NCBI RefSeq assembly: GCF_030813245.1
Contig: NZ_JAUSUA010000001.1
Coordinates: forward strand, 1,172,493 to 1,236,492
DNA: 64,000 nucleotides
Origin: Alkalicoccobacillus murimartini
GTDB lineage: Bacteria; Bacillota; Bacilli; Bacillales; Bacillaceae_D
Direction of reading: 5' to 3'
The notes under the pieces are model-generated. The model was given only the letters and a program-made list of their open reading frames with translations, made no database searches and was not told the origin of the DNA. The translations under genes were made by a program, and so were the position numbers. Positions within the stretch are counted from its first letter, which is position 1, and each line of letters opens with the position of its first letter. Of this stretch, positions 46,090 through 55,385 are shown in pieces.

Positions 46090-46929
46090 TTGAAAATGTT
46101 TATGAATTGGTTGAACGAATTAAATTGGGGTGCTATTGCTACGGATGGTCTACTCTTAATCGGTAAACTTGTCCTCGCATTCTTAGCTTTTTATGTGGCA
46201 AGAGCCATTGGTCGTAAAGTGATATCTCAATCCTTTGTTAAAATGAAAAAACAACGAAATATCTCTGCGGGACGTAGTCATACGTTGGAAAAGCTTGCGG
46301 TTAACGTTCTTTCTTATGTATTGATCTTTATTTTAGTGACGTTTATTGCTGAAATGTTTGGCTTTTCTCCAAGTGCTCTCATAGCTGGTGCTGGTGTTAT
46401 TGGACTTGCTGTCGGGTTTGGAGCACAAGGACTTGTAAGTGACGTTGTAACTGGCTTTTTCTTATTACTTGAAAAACAAGTTGATGTTGGTGATTATGTC
46501 ACCGTAGCAGGTCTCGACGGTATTGTTGAAGAGGTTGGTCTTAGAACAACTCAAATTCGAGGCTTTGATGGAACGCTTTATTTCATCCCAAATAGAAATA
46601 TTACAGATGTCCATAATCACTCACGTGGAAACATGAGAGCCTTAGTAGATGTCAGTATTCCATTTGAAGATAATATGGATGAGACAATCAAAGTCATTCA
46701 AGACGCCTGCGCTGATCTTGGTGACGTAAAAGAATTAATTAAAGAAGGACCAGATGTAGTTGGTGTGGAGGATCTATCATCTTCTCTTGTGACCATTCGT
46801 GTAATTGCCAAAACAGAAAACATGCACCAATGGACAGTTGAACGCAAAATTCGTCAAGTTATTAAACAAGCGATGGATGAATACAAACAATCGCAAGAAG
46901 ATGATACCGCAAACGAAAAAGATGAATAA
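46090..46929 (+). CDS. ykuT: MscS family mechanosensitive channel YkuT
   Basis: 279-residue MscS channel: three N-terminal membrane helices, the third with the Gly/Ala-rich pore pattern AGAGVIGLAVGFGAQGLVSDVV, and a beta-rich cytoplasmic vestibule. It releases solutes on hypo-osmotic shock. TTG 46090 has GGAG 6 nt upstream; ATG 46087 is one codon earlier but closer. The C-terminal tail is acidic. It matches YkuT in place, next to ykuU. Confidence 0.9.
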   Translation: MKMFMNWLNELNWGAIATDGLLLIGKLVLAFLAFYVARAIGRKVISQSFVKMKKQRNISAGRSHTLEKLAVNVLSYVLIFILVTFIAEMFGFSPSALIAGAGVIGLAVGFGAQGLVSDVVTGFFLLLEKQVDVGDYVTVAGLDGIVEEVGLRTTQIRGFDGTLYFIPNRNITDVHNHSRGNMRALVDVSIPFEDNMDETIKVIQDACADLGDVKELIKEGPDVVGVEDLSSSLVTIRVIAKTENMHQWTVERKIRQVIKQAMDEYKQSQEDDTANEKDE

Positions 46930-46938
46930 ACGATAGTA

Positions 46939-46979
46939 AAAACTAGCCAAGAATCAGTTGATTCTGGCTAGTTTTTTTG
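46939..46979 (+). terminator. Terminator of ykuT
   Basis: AACTAGCCA.GAATCA/TGATTCTGGCTAGTT stem with a seven-T run. Confidence 0.85.
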
Positions 46980-47044
46980 TCTTGATATTGGTGTGTGCCC
47001 TACTCTCTCACCAATGGATTAAAATGAGAAACAAAGAGACTAGT

Positions 47045-47222
47045 AACACTAAGAGGGATGTTACGTAGACAAAGACAGTACAGTTTTTAGTAAGAAGCAA
47101 ACGTCGTCATCAAGATCGGTGTGTAATTAACCAAGACGCATTCATTCGTCACCAAGAACCAAAACCAATCACCAAGACCAACGATAGACTTAACAAGCGG
47201 ATATCGAATTTACCAAGACCCT
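47045..47222. repeat. Degenerate array with about 20.5-bp spacing (AC-CAAG-A anchor)
   Basis: An anchor resembling ACCAAGA recurs in the convergent gap between ykuT and ykuR. AAG-type anchors start near 47050, 47071, 47091, 47111, 47132, 47153, 47173, 47194 and 47214, steps of 20 or 21. The 13-14 nt between anchors are unrelated. The array is bounded by the terminators of both genes. It contains no open frame. Confidence 0.65.
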
Positions 47223-47235
47223 TCTCCGCCTGCTC

Positions 47236-47276
47236 AAAAAAAAAATGAAACGGACAACTCAATGACCGTTTCATCT
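47236..47276 (-). terminator. Terminator of ykuR
   Basis: GATGAAACGG/CCGTTTCAT stem followed by a nine-T run on the minus strand. Confidence 0.85.
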
Positions 47277-47282
47277 AATAAT

Positions 47283-48413
47283 CTATTTTTTCATTTTCCA
47301 TGTGAAATAAGAAATGAGATGTGTAACTGCTTTCTCAATTGCTGCCTCATCTGGATTCAAGCGTGCGTCATGTAGACCGTAGGGACTATCTACGCCAAGC
47401 CAGAACATAAAACCAGGTATTTGCTCAAGAAAGTATCCAAAGTCTTCTCCAGTCATTGCAGCAGGTGCCTCAACAAACGTCACATCCGGATCTCTCTCTG
47501 CAAATGCCATATACTCCTGAGTCAGCTCTGAGTGATTGTTTACTTGGCAATAGTTACTGCCATAATCAATCGTCAATTCGCACTCAAAAGAGGCTTCAAT
47601 ACCTTTAGCCATTGCTTCAATACGTCGTTTGATCTCGGTCATCGACTCGATTGAAAGGCTACGAATCGTCCCTTCGACTCTAGCTGATTCAGCAATAATG
47701 TTCTGCTTTGTCCCGCCTTTAATTACACCAATTGTAACAACACCTGAATCAAGTGGATTCACATTACGTGCAACAATGGTTTGAAGTTGCGTGACAAAAT
47801 GACTGGCTGCCACAACCATATCTCTAGCTGTATGAGGATAAGCTGCATGCCCACCTTTTCCTTTCAGGTCAATAAAAAGTTCAGAGGTGTTAGCAAATAA
47901 TAGCCCTTCTCTTGTAGAGACGGTTCCAACTGGAAGCTCAGGAGCGATATGTAGAGCAACGATTTGATCTGGCCACCACTCTTTTAACACACCTTCTTCA
48001 AGCATTGGTTTTGCACCGCCAGGTCCCTCCTCTGCGGGTTGGAACACAAACAACACATGATCGGTGGGACGATGTTTAGACAAGTGAGACAACACGCCTA
48101 AGGCAATCGTCATATGAAAATCATGTCCGCACGCATGCATCATCCCCTTGTGCTCAGATACAAAATCTTCAATACCTGAACGCTCTTCTATCGGTAATCC
48201 ATCAATATCTGTGCGATATGCTAAGGTTTGACTTGGATCAGATCCTTTTATAAAGACGAGTACACCTGTACGCCACAGCTTGATGTCCCAGTTCTCTTGA
48301 ACCAGTGGCTCTAAGACGTCTAAGATAAGCTGCTGTGTCTTCATCTCCTTAAAACCGATTTCTGGTATCCGGTGAAATTGTCGTCTAAGATCGAGTAGCT
48401 CTTCTGCTGTCAT
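47283..48413 (-). CDS. ykuR: N-acetyldiaminopimelate deacetylase
   Basis: 376-residue M20 metallopeptidase-family enzyme matching YkuR. Metal-binding sites: [10 protein letters not shown] (about 93-102), the EEGPGG motif with the catalytic Glu, and a C-terminal [11 protein letters not shown] with the last His. It removes acetate from N-acetyl-LL-diaminopimelate in the acetylase branch of lysine/DAP synthesis. Its ATG overlaps the aminotransferase stop by 4 nt (ATGA). Confidence 0.94.
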   Translation of the reverse strand: MTAEELLDLRRQFHRIPEIGFKEMKTQQLILDVLEPLVQENWDIKLWRTGVLVFIKGSDPSQTLAYRTDIDGLPIEERSGIEDFVSEHKGMMHACGHDFHMTIALGVLSHLSKHRPTDHVLFVFQPAEEGPGGAKPMLEEGVLKEWWPDQIVALHIAPELPVGTVSTREGLLFANTSELFIDLKGKGGHAAYPHTARDMVVAASHFVTQLQTIVARNVNPLDSGVVTIGVIKGGTKQNIIAESARVEGTIRSLSIESMTEIKRRIEAMAKGIEASFECELTIDYGSNYCQVNNHSELTQEYMAFAERDPDVTFVEAPAAMTGEDFGYFLEQIPGFMFWLGVDSPYGLHDARLNPDEAAIEKAVTHLISYFTWKMKK

Positions 48414-49612
48414 TCGCTCACCTCTGATAACACTTCTGTAAATAATGCGAGAAAGAACTCAATTTGTTCATCAGACACAATTAAAGGTGGAAGTAATCGA
48501 ATAATCGTCTGTTGAGTTACATCAACAAGCATGCCACGTTCTAACAACGTTTGTTGAATCTCTTTTACTTTCACTGGTTCTAGATTCATGACGATGCCAA
48601 TCATCATACCAAGCCCACGGATGGACTCTATACATCCAGCATACTCTTTTTGAAGCTCTTGCAATCCGTTTTGAAGTTTTTCTGCTGCATTTGCGCCAGC
48701 ATCTAACACCCCATCATCAATGAGCAATTCTAGCACGGTGTTTCCAAGTGCCGCACTTAATGGGGATGGAGCAAACGTTGTGCCGTGATCACCAGGCTTA
48801 AATAATTCAGCGTGCTCTGCTTTTACAATGATTCCACCTAAAGGTAGCCCTCCGCCAATTCCTTTTGCGAATAAAACCACATCTGGATTTACGGAGGTGT
48901 GCTGATAGGCAAATAGCTTTCCTGTTCGTCCGATACCAGTTTGAATCTCATCCATACAGAACAATACGCCATACTGCTGACAAAGCTTAGCCGCTTGTTC
49001 TACGTAATCTGAATCAAGAGGCACCACACCACCTGAACCGAGGACCGGTTCCATTAAGAGAGCAGCAGGCTTCTTTTCTTTTAAGACTTGTTCTAACGCA
49101 GCAAGATCATGCGGTGCTACATCATACACAGGAAAATTACTAACTGGGAAGTCTTGATAAACGCCAGGCTGACGTGTCAATTTCAATGCACCTAATGTGC
49201 GGCCATGAAAGCTTTTCTCAAGCACGACGATCCCATCTTGTCCCGTCTTCTGTTCTTTGGTCCATTTATGAACAAGCTTTATGACGGCTTCTGTTGCCTC
49301 GGCCCCAGAATTTGTATAGAATACCTTGCCAGGAAACGTAGCTGCTACTAACCGTTCAGCTAGTTCTACGGCAGGTTTATTAACGTATAGGTTTGAAATA
49401 TGAAGAAACTTCTCACCCTGCTCACATAAGGTTTGCACAATTTTTGGGTGCGAGTGTCCAACTATGTTTACAGCTAAACCAGTTATAAAATCCACATAGC
49501 GCTTACCGTTTTCATCAATAAGAGTCGCCCCTTCACCCCGATCAATTACTAGCGGCAGCCTTCCATATGTGTTCATGATTACTTCTCTATTTCGATGGGT
49601 CCAATCCGCCAT
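48410..49612 (-). CDS. Class III aminotransferase, probable N-acetyl-LL-DAP aminotransferase
   Basis: 400-residue fold-type I class III aminotransferase of the ArgD type. The PLP lysine is in [12 protein letters not shown] (about 246-257) and [12 protein letters not shown] precedes it. Where ArgD proteins usually have HGTTFGGNPL this protein has [10 protein letters not shown]. It sits between dapH and ykuR and overlaps ykuR, where the acetylase pathway needs an aminotransferase; in B. subtilis that step is done by the class I enzyme PatA. ATG 49612 has AGGAG 8 nt upstream. It could alternatively be an acetylornithine aminotransferase. Confidence 0.85.
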   Translation of the reverse strand: MADWTHRNREVIMNTYGRLPLVIDRGEGATLIDENGKRYVDFITGLAVNIVGHSHPKIVQTLCEQGEKFLHISNLYVNKPAVELAERLVAATFPGKVFYTNSGAEATEAVIKLVHKWTKEQKTGQDGIVVLEKSFHGRTLGALKLTRQPGVYQDFPVSNFPVYDVAPHDLAALEQVLKEKKPAALLMEPVLGSGGVVPLDSDYVEQAAKLCQQYGVLFCMDEIQTGIGRTGKLFAYQHTSVNPDVVLFAKGIGGGLPLGGIIVKAEHAELFKPGDHGTTFAPSPLSAALGNTVLELLIDDGVLDAGANAAEKLQNGLQELQKEYAGCIESIRGLGMMIGIVMNLEPVKVKEIQQTLLERGMLVDVTQQTIIRLLPPLIVSDEQIEFFLALFTEVLSEVSE

Positions 49613-49640
49613 AGTACTCACTCCTACTCTCTCAGTAAAT

Positions 49641-49679
49641 GAAAAAAAGCCTTGTCACCTGTACTGGCGACAAGGCTTC
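49641..49679 (-). terminator. Terminator/attenuator between dapH and the aminotransferase
   Basis: AAGCCTTGTC/GACAAGGCTT stem with a seven-T run, ending only about 25 nt before the downstream start codon. Confidence 0.8.
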
Positions 49680-49698
49680 TCCCTATCAAACATTCGTA

Positions 49699-50415
49699 TT
49701 AGTCGTTTAGACGACGAAGTTCTAGCTTAATTTCTGTTTTGCCTTTTGTTTTTTCATCAATTTCCTTAATGACACGTGCAGGAGTTCCTGCCACTACCGT
49801 GTTAGAAGGAACGTCTTCTGTTACGATCGCTCCAGCTGCAACAACTGCACCTTTAGCAACTGTTACACCCTCAAGTACAACAACGTTTGCACCAATCACT
49901 ACATCATCTTCAACGATAACTGGTTTAGCAGATGGCGGCTCAATTACTCCAGCAAGAACAGATCCTGCACCAATATGGCAGTTCTTCCCTACTGTTGCAC
50001 GTCCACCAAGGACAGCGTTCATATCAATCATTGTACCTTCGCCAACAACAGCACCGATATTAATGCTTGCGCCCATCATGATGACTGCGCCTTTACCGAT
50101 TTCAACCTGATCACGAATAATCGCACCTGGCTCAATACGTGCTTCGATGCCTTTAAGATCAAGAAGTGGAATAGCAGAGTGACGACGATCGTTCTCTACA
50201 ACATAGTCTTCGATTTTGGCACTATTTTCAGTAATAGCCGCTTCAATCTCATCCCACTCACCAAAAAGTACACCTGTTTGTCCATTAATAAAAGCTTGTG
50301 TATCCTTACCAAAAGAGATTCCGTCAAGGTCACCCTTAATATGTACTTTTACTGGTGTTTTCTTCTTGCTTTCAGAGATAAACTTAATAATTTCGTTTGC
50401 ATCCATCTGTTTCAT
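49699..50415 (-). CDS. dapH: Tetrahydrodipicolinate N-acetyltransferase
   Basis: 238-residue hexapeptide-repeat acyltransferase, full length, matching B. subtilis DapH. The N-terminal domain is followed by left-handed beta-helix repeats ([22 protein letters not shown] and later). It acetylates tetrahydrodipicolinate with acetyl-CoA, the first committed step of the acetylase DAP route. AGGAGG 8 nt before ATG 50415. The AEC transporter gene is upstream on the same strand with a 75-bp gap and no obvious terminator. Confidence 0.96.
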   Translation of the reverse strand: MKQMDANEIIKFISESKKKTPVKVHIKGDLDGISFGKDTQAFINGQTGVLFGEWDEIEAAITENSAKIEDYVVENDRRHSAIPLLDLKGIEARIEPGAIIRDQVEIGKGAVIMMGASINIGAVVGEGTMIDMNAVLGGRATVGKNCHIGAGSVLAGVIEPPSAKPVIVEDDVVIGANVVVLEGVTVAKGAVVAAGAIVTEDVPSNTVVAGTPARVIKEIDEKTKGKTEIKLELRRLND

Positions 50416-50490
50416 GTCTTTTTCCTCCTAGCAGTTACATTGCAGTATATTCACAATCATAAAGATTTCCCTTGAAAAATGCAATCTAAA

Positions 50491-51387
50491 TCACCCTAAC
50501 AAAATAATTAAAATCGTTACAGTAGGGATACTTATTAGTGTTGTAATGAGTGTTACGCTTGAAACAAGCTTGGGTTGAGCTTGAAATTGGACAGCATACA
50601 TGACAATCGTAGCCGCAGACGGCATAGCGGCTGAGACAATTAACACCTTCCCGAGTAAGGGGTCAATTGGCATAAATTGAACCAGTATCCACGCAATCGC
50701 AGGTGAAATGAACATGCGTAGCATTACACTAAACGTGATGTTCATCCAGTCAAAGTTGCCCCATTTAATCATCGCAAGCTGCATTCCTAAAATAACCATC
50801 ACCATTGGGATCGCTGCATCTGATATTAAATCGATCGTTCCAAATAAATTCGAGGGAACCGTTAGATTAGTTGCATTTAATAGAAGTGCAAGGAGCGCGG
50901 CATATGTAGCAGGCATTTTGGCTACAGCTCTTAGGGCAATGCGAATACCAGCCTTCCCTTTTACCGCATAATACACGCCAAAAAAATTCATCAAAATGGA
51001 TTGTAGCACCATCGCAGAAATAGCATACTCAAAACCAGCTTCACCATAAGCGAATAATATAATGGGTGTTCCATAATTGCCTGTGTTCATAAAGGCTGTA
51101 GAAAGAATAAGGGCATTTTCTGTAGACATATCAATCTTTCGTATATGTGTATACACTTTGCATAGAGCGATCAAAATAAACATTAAGACAAAAGAAAAAA
51201 CAACCATATATACATACTGATTATTTAACTCTGTTTCATAAAATGTTTTAAAAACCAAACATGGAGTCATGACATAGATTGCGATTGTAGAAATGGGCCT
51301 AATGTCAACTTTTTTAACCTTTTGTATAAGGTAGCCAACAGCAAATATTAAAATAACAGGCAATACAACTTGAATAAATATAGACAA
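50491..51387 (-). CDS. AEC family transporter
   Basis: 298-residue membrane protein with about ten helices in the auxin-efflux-carrier (AEC) pattern, including STAFMNTGNYGTPIILFAYG and the C-terminal SAAMPSAATIVMYAVQF. Bacterial members move malate and other organic acids; the substrate here is unknown. TTG 51387 has AGGAG 7 nt upstream. Its closeness to dapH raises the possibility of a shared transcript. Confidence 0.88.
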   Translation of the reverse strand: MSIFIQVVLPVILIFAVGYLIQKVKKVDIRPISTIAIYVMTPCLVFKTFYETELNNQYVYMVVFSFVLMFILIALCKVYTHIRKIDMSTENALILSTAFMNTGNYGTPIILFAYGEAGFEYAISAMVLQSILMNFFGVYYAVKGKAGIRIALRAVAKMPATYAALLALLLNATNLTVPSNLFGTIDLISDAAIPMVMVILGMQLAMIKWGNFDWMNITFSVMLRMFISPAIAWILVQFMPIDPLLGKVLIVSAAMPSAATIVMYAVQFQAQPKLVSSVTLITTLISIPTVTILIILLG

Positions 51388-51508
51388 ACCTTATCTCCTT
51401 ATTCTTTTTCTATTTTCATTTTGTCAGTATACCATACCATCCATTTGCTTCGCTTAACGAAATAAATGGTAAAGATTATGGAGATGGACGTGACTATTTT
51501 AGCTAGTT

Positions 51509-51559
51509 AAAAACCCAAATCATTATGCGATTTAAACCGCAAAATGATTCGGGTTTTTG
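51509..51559. terminator. Long bidirectional hairpin before the 51.6-kb repeat
   Basis: AAAAACCC.AATCATT.TGCG pairs with CGCA.AATGATT.GGGTTTTT, leaving two mismatches. It has A- and T-tracts at its ends but no obvious parent gene on the + strand. Confidence 0.65.
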
Positions 51560-51574
51560 CCATCTATAAATATG

Positions 51575-51890
51575 AGAGTTTGGCTCGCTCCAGGATAAAC
51601 CTTCGCACCCACAAGTACGGCCTCAGTCCTTGAAGTGGAAATGCACCCCTTCAATGTCTTCAGACTCGTTCTGTTCCGTAGGAGTCTTCGGTTTATCCTT
51701 CCGCTACTATTGTGATCAATTGTAAAAAAGGCTGTTTTATGTTTATAAGAGAACTCCTAACTACATATCGACCTTTTTTCAGTGGCCTCCCAGCGGGCTG
51801 GCTGGTGAGCAGTTTTCAACTTTAACTATGCAATCGATTCAATTTGTTCGTCTTTCATATCATTTATATGGTTATGTCCCGGTTTGATTT
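51575..51890. repeat. Composite structured repeat, copy 3 (A module and inverted tag)
   Basis: Module A in + orientation (51578-51735), with outer arms GGATAAACC (51593-51601) and GGTTTATCC (51690-51698). Both arms carry a change relative to copy 1, so pairing is kept. A reversed tag GGTTATGTCCCGGTTTG closes it (about 51869-51886), and CAGTGGCC near 51778 corresponds to CACTGAAAAA beside the tag of copy 1. Modules B and C are absent. Confidence 0.75.
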
Positions 51891-51897
51891 TTATCGT

Positions 51898-52938
51898 TCA
51901 TTCAACCATTTTTTCTATAAACAAAGTGGGATTCTCTATTAAATTAATATCATGCATTTGAAATTCACCTTGTCCATGACCTTCCATCTTAAAAATTCGC
52001 ACATACGGTCTCTGAGGAATCCCATCATTTTGTGCCGACACGACCCCATATTCTCCAGTTGAAAGAACCACTTGACTGCCGGTTGGATAAAAAGCAATGG
52101 TTTTCAGGAAATGTTTAATGACTTGATGAGCGTAGCGAACGCCGGTTAAGCCCATTAAAATCTCACATGCATCATGCGGTAGCATCCTTCCACCGGGCCT
52201 AAGAGGGCTAATTAGGTGATCAAATGCGTTCGCCACCGTTACGATCTTTGCGAACAAATGAATGTCTTTTTCTACTAAATTACGTGGTGTACCGCTACCA
52301 TCTACATGCTCGTGGTGTGAAAGGGCAATATGAGCCGACAAGGCACTCATTTCGCTATTTTTGCGTAGGACATTAAAGCCTCGCCATGTATGCTCATGGC
52401 CTTTCTCTTCTTTGATTTCATCTTCTTTAGATGACGCCATTTTCCCTATATCGTGCATCAACGCGCCGGTTGCTAATTCATATAGCTTAGCCCTTGGTAA
52501 ACCAAGCTTCACTCCTACAATAGCAGAAATCATACACACATTTAAAGAATGAATAAAGAGTCCATTATCCTCTGTACGCATATCTGTCAAACTAAGCAAG
52601 GAGTGGCTGTTCTCGAGTATTTCTTCCACAATATTTTTGACGGACTGCTGAAGTGATCTTAACTCGATATCTCCACCCTCCTGCACAAACTGAAAGGAAC
52701 CTTTTAAAGTCGCGAGTGTTTCTCTTTTCACCTCATCAGAGACCATTTCTTCTTCTTCAATTTCTTCATCAAAGGGATCTTGAAGGTAAATAGCTTTAAT
52801 TCCAAGGCGTTTCAGTCGTGTGATTAGAGTGGGGGTTAACGAAGCCCCTTCATTCAGTAAGACCCTGCCATCACTTGTATAAATTTGTTTCCCTAATTTT
52901 TCGTTCGCTTGTGCAAGTTCAATGGTCGAATAGCGCAT
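51898..52938 (-). CDS. HD-GYP domain protein with altered GYP motif
   Basis: 346-residue protein with an N-terminal domain of about 100 residues, typical of Bacillaceae HD-GYP proteins. The HD domain has metal residues in HSLNVCM, MHDIGK (HD pair, about 187-192) and HHEHVDGSGTP. The last should read HHE..DG.GYP; here the Tyr is Thr. The HD core is intact, so metal-dependent hydrolysis of cyclic di-GMP or a related dinucleotide is possible, but specificity may differ. Single gene. Confidence 0.85.
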   Translation of the reverse strand: MRYSTIELAQANEKLGKQIYTSDGRVLLNEGASLTPTLITRLKRLGIKAIYLQDPFDEEIEEEEMVSDEVKRETLATLKGSFQFVQEGGDIELRSLQQSVKNIVEEILENSHSLLSLTDMRTEDNGLFIHSLNVCMISAIVGVKLGLPRAKLYELATGALMHDIGKMASSKEDEIKEEKGHEHTWRGFNVLRKNSEMSALSAHIALSHHEHVDGSGTPRNLVEKDIHLFAKIVTVANAFDHLISPLRPGGRMLPHDACEILMGLTGVRYAHQVIKHFLKTIAFYPTGSQVVLSTGEYGVVSAQNDGIPQRPYVRIFKMEGHGQGEFQMHDINLIENPTLFIEKMVE

Positions 52939-53049
52939 GGTGAGACCCCTTTATCTAGAATACGTCTATTATACTAATAATCCTTGTTTATATCGGCTAA
53001 ATGATGATGATATCTTTGCTTTTCTTAATAAATAGCTCTACAGACATAA

Positions 53050-53083
53050 GAAAAAAGCGCCCCATAACTATAGGGCACCTTCC
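53050..53083 (-). terminator. Terminator of the second MscS gene
   Basis: GTGCCCTATAG/CTATGGGGCGC-type stem followed by TTTTTT on the minus strand. Confidence 0.7.
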
Positions 53084-53095
53084 TTTAAATCCTTT

Positions 53096-54196
53096 TTATT
53101 CCTCTTTTTCATTACTTAAGACCATAACAGGATCTTCGGTCACAACTAGACTTGCCGGTGTTGAGACGTGAACCCCTTCTTTTTCTAAAATCTCCATCAT
53201 TCGAAAATGAGCAACTTCGCGAATTTCCATATATTTTGCCCATTGATTTGTATTTGTGAAATACGTGACCATTAAGTTATAACCTGATTCTGTAAACTCC
53301 TCGAACCTTACAATCACCGTATCTGGCTCAATATCTTCAATCGTTTTAAGCTCCGAATCAATTCGATTACGTAAATGTTGCAGCTTAGCACTTGTTGTAG
53401 AATGTCGTACACCCAAACTAAAATAAACGCGCCTATGATGCATTTCTGCCCAGTTTGTTATGGCTTCATTAGCAAGTGTCGAGTTTGGGATAATAACCAG
53501 TGTATCTGAGAACGTACGAATTTTAGTACTTCTAAAAGTTATATCTTCCACCGCACCTTCTACAGTTGGAGTCTCGATCCAATCCCCTTTTCTAAATGGG
53601 CGTTCGGTAATAATAATGATCCCACCAAAGAAGTTACCGATCGTATCCTGAGCAGCTAATGCAAACGCCACACCACCAATTCCAAGACCCGCTACAAAGG
53701 TGCTAATTTCAAAGCCCCAATTATCAATTATCATAACAAGCGTGATCACAACTACAAGAAAACGCAAGATCTTTGATAGAAACGGTATCAACATACTTTC
53801 TTGATCTAATTCCGCTTTATTGGCAAAGTTATAAATCACTGTTGAGTGGTTAGCTGTATAATTGTACAGGCCCCAACCAACAACAAAAATAATTAAGGAA
53901 CGATATAAGTCCTTTACAAATTCCCTTTCAGTTACATCTAAATAATCTAGATACTGAAAAGCCAAATAGGTCCCAATTACGGCCCACAGCAAGCGTAATG
54001 GCTTCTCGTATGATTTTAAGATATTGGTTACAATTTTCGTTGAACCACTTTTGGACAAACGTAATATTAATTTATTTATGTATTTTGTGAAAAGTTTGCG
54101 GAACACAAGAAAGAGAAAAAATATCGCGATTGACAAAGCAATATTGACCCAATCTAAATTTACGAACTTATCTACAAAGTTATTCCACCGCTCCAT
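53096..54196 (-). CDS. MscS family mechanosensitive channel (second copy)
   Basis: 366-residue MscS-type channel with extra N-terminal helices. The pore helix reads FVAGLGIGGVAFALAAQDTIGNFFGG and the cytoplasmic beta domain has GDWIETPTVEGAVEDI. It differs in size from YkuT (279 residues) and resembles the longer YhdY/YbiO-like members. GAGGAGG precedes ATG 54196. Two MscS types in one window fit an osmotically variable habitat. Confidence 0.9.
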   Translation of the reverse strand: MERWNNFVDKFVNLDWVNIALSIAIFFLFLVFRKLFTKYINKLILRLSKSGSTKIVTNILKSYEKPLRLLWAVIGTYLAFQYLDYLDVTEREFVKDLYRSLIIFVVGWGLYNYTANHSTVIYNFANKAELDQESMLIPFLSKILRFLVVVITLVMIIDNWGFEISTFVAGLGIGGVAFALAAQDTIGNFFGGIIIITERPFRKGDWIETPTVEGAVEDITFRSTKIRTFSDTLVIIPNSTLANEAITNWAEMHHRRVYFSLGVRHSTTSAKLQHLRNRIDSELKTIEDIEPDTVIVRFEEFTESGYNLMVTYFTNTNQWAKYMEIREVAHFRMMEILEKEGVHVSTPASLVVTEDPVMVLSNEKEE

Positions 54197-54310
54197 ACTC
54201 GGCCTCCTCTATTTCCTACCCATCATTTTATAAGGATACCTTTTAAAAGCAGTGTGTTTCAACCAAAAACTATCATCTTTCGACAAGACCCTACTTTTAT
54301 CCCCCTAGAC

Positions 54311-54340
54311 AAAAAGAGCTCAAGCATCTGCTTGAGCCTA
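54311..54340 (-). terminator. Terminator of the 109-residue protein gene
   Basis: GGCTCAAGCA/TGCTTGAGC stem followed by CTCTTTTTG on the minus strand. Confidence 0.7.
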
Positions 54341-54366
54341 TCCTCATATGCGTGAGACTACTTCTC

Positions 54367-54696
54367 TTAAAATGGATCATGCTCAAGAGTCTTCTGAATG
54401 ACTTTCGCCAACTCCGGCTTCGACTCTTTCTCCTCTTTTGATGACTTAGCGCGTGATGCTTCGACCACATCTTTCATACCAGAAAGAATCTCATCCCCCG
54501 ATTCTAGCATCGCGTCCGTAAGCGTATGACGGCCTTTCTGACTGCCGTTAGATGTGTCATGGTGATCTGCACCCGTCTTCTTATGCGTTGTTTTTTTATT
54601 TGTTAGAGCATACAATCCTGCGGCCATCAAAAAACCACCCGCAGCTCCTCCAAGCATATAACTTGTATGATGTTGCTTTTTTCGTTTAAACATCAT
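54367..54696 (-). CDS. Small membrane-anchored hydrophilic protein
   Basis: 109-residue protein: a basic start, one glycine-rich hydrophobic helix (MLGGAAGGFLMAAGLYAL, about 13-30), then a long charged tail. The design resembles YtxH-like general stress proteins, but no motif confirms it. Two adjacent ATG codons (54696 and 54693) follow GGGGG; the second has better spacing. Function unknown. Confidence 0.65.
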   Translation of the reverse strand: MMFKRKKQHHTSYMLGGAAGGFLMAAGLYALTNKKTTHKKTGADHHDTSNGSQKGRHTLTDAMLESGDEILSGMKDVVEASRAKSSKEEKESKPELAKVIQKTLEHDPF

Positions 54697-54808
54697 TGTC
54701 CCCCTTTCTTTTTTTGTTATCGTGTGCACTGAAAGGGATTTTATACATGTCTTAAAAAAGCTTTCGCTCTATGCTAAAATAGAAAAGCACAGCCTATTTT
54801 TGCGACTA

Positions 54809-54856
54809 CTCGTTCCACTGTGTTTCGTCATCGAGATCACGCTACATAGTGGAACG
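54809..54856. promoter_or_regulatory. Inverted repeat upstream of the YtkA-like gene
   Basis: CGTTCCACT and AGTGGAACG form 9-bp arms about 30 bp apart, about 30 bp before the start codon. They could be an operator or a leader hairpin. Confidence 0.35.
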
Positions 54857-54886
54857 TAATATATGATAGTAGGAAAGGTGTTTATC

Positions 54887-55372
54887 ATGAAAAAAGCACT
54901 CCTAGTTTTCTCTTTTGTAGCCCTTTTCATGATTGCCAGCTGCGCGATCGGGCAGAATCAATCAGATCAGCGTCAGCTAGATACACTGGATTCACTTCAA
55001 GCTGATTTAAGTGCACCAAGTGAAACAGCATTACATGAAATGATCACACTCTCTGTCCGAGTGACCTTTGGTGACGAAGCTGTCACGGATGCTAAAGATG
55101 TTGATTTTGAAATATGGCGTAACGGTGAACGCGATTCGGGCTCTACTATTGCAGCAGAAACCTCAGGATCTGGCGTTTACACAGTTGAAACATCATTTAA
55201 AGAAGATGGCATTTACCATGTGCAAGCTCATGTAAGCTTAGAGGACAATGATATTACTTCCTCACAACGTGTGATTGCTGGTGATGTTTCTGAATCGGAT
55301 CTAGAGGCTGCCGAACAAGAGTTTCAGCAGGAGCTAGACCAAGAAGAAGCACAAGAATCAAATTCAAACTAA
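54887..55372 (+). CDS. YtkA-like lipoprotein
   Basis: 161-residue lipoprotein: signal with lipobox IASC (about 16-19), a domain of about 100 residues in the YtkA/FixH-like Ig fold (LSVRVTFGDEAVTDAKDVDFEIW, GIYHVQAHVS), and a Glu/Gln-rich tail. Its role is unknown; relatives are linked to metal handling and oxidase biogenesis. ATG 54887 has AAAGG 8 nt upstream. It ends in its own terminator. Confidence 0.75.
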   Translation: MKKALLVFSFVALFMIASCAIGQNQSDQRQLDTLDSLQADLSAPSETALHEMITLSVRVTFGDEAVTDAKDVDFEIWRNGERDSGSTIAAETSGSGVYTVETSFKEDGIYHVQAHVSLEDNDITSSQRVIAGDVSESDLEAAEQEFQQELDQEEAQESNSN

Positions 55373-55385
55373 TATTACTTGCCTA

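Noticed and set aside
47045..47222. CRISPR array
   Set aside because: The repeated anchor is only about 7 bp with 13-14 bp between; far too short for repeats and spacers.
50416..51480. Lysine riboswitch upstream of dapH or the AEC gene
   Set aside because: No L-box motifs or terminator/antiterminator pair could be seen in either leader; the gaps are too short or unstructured.
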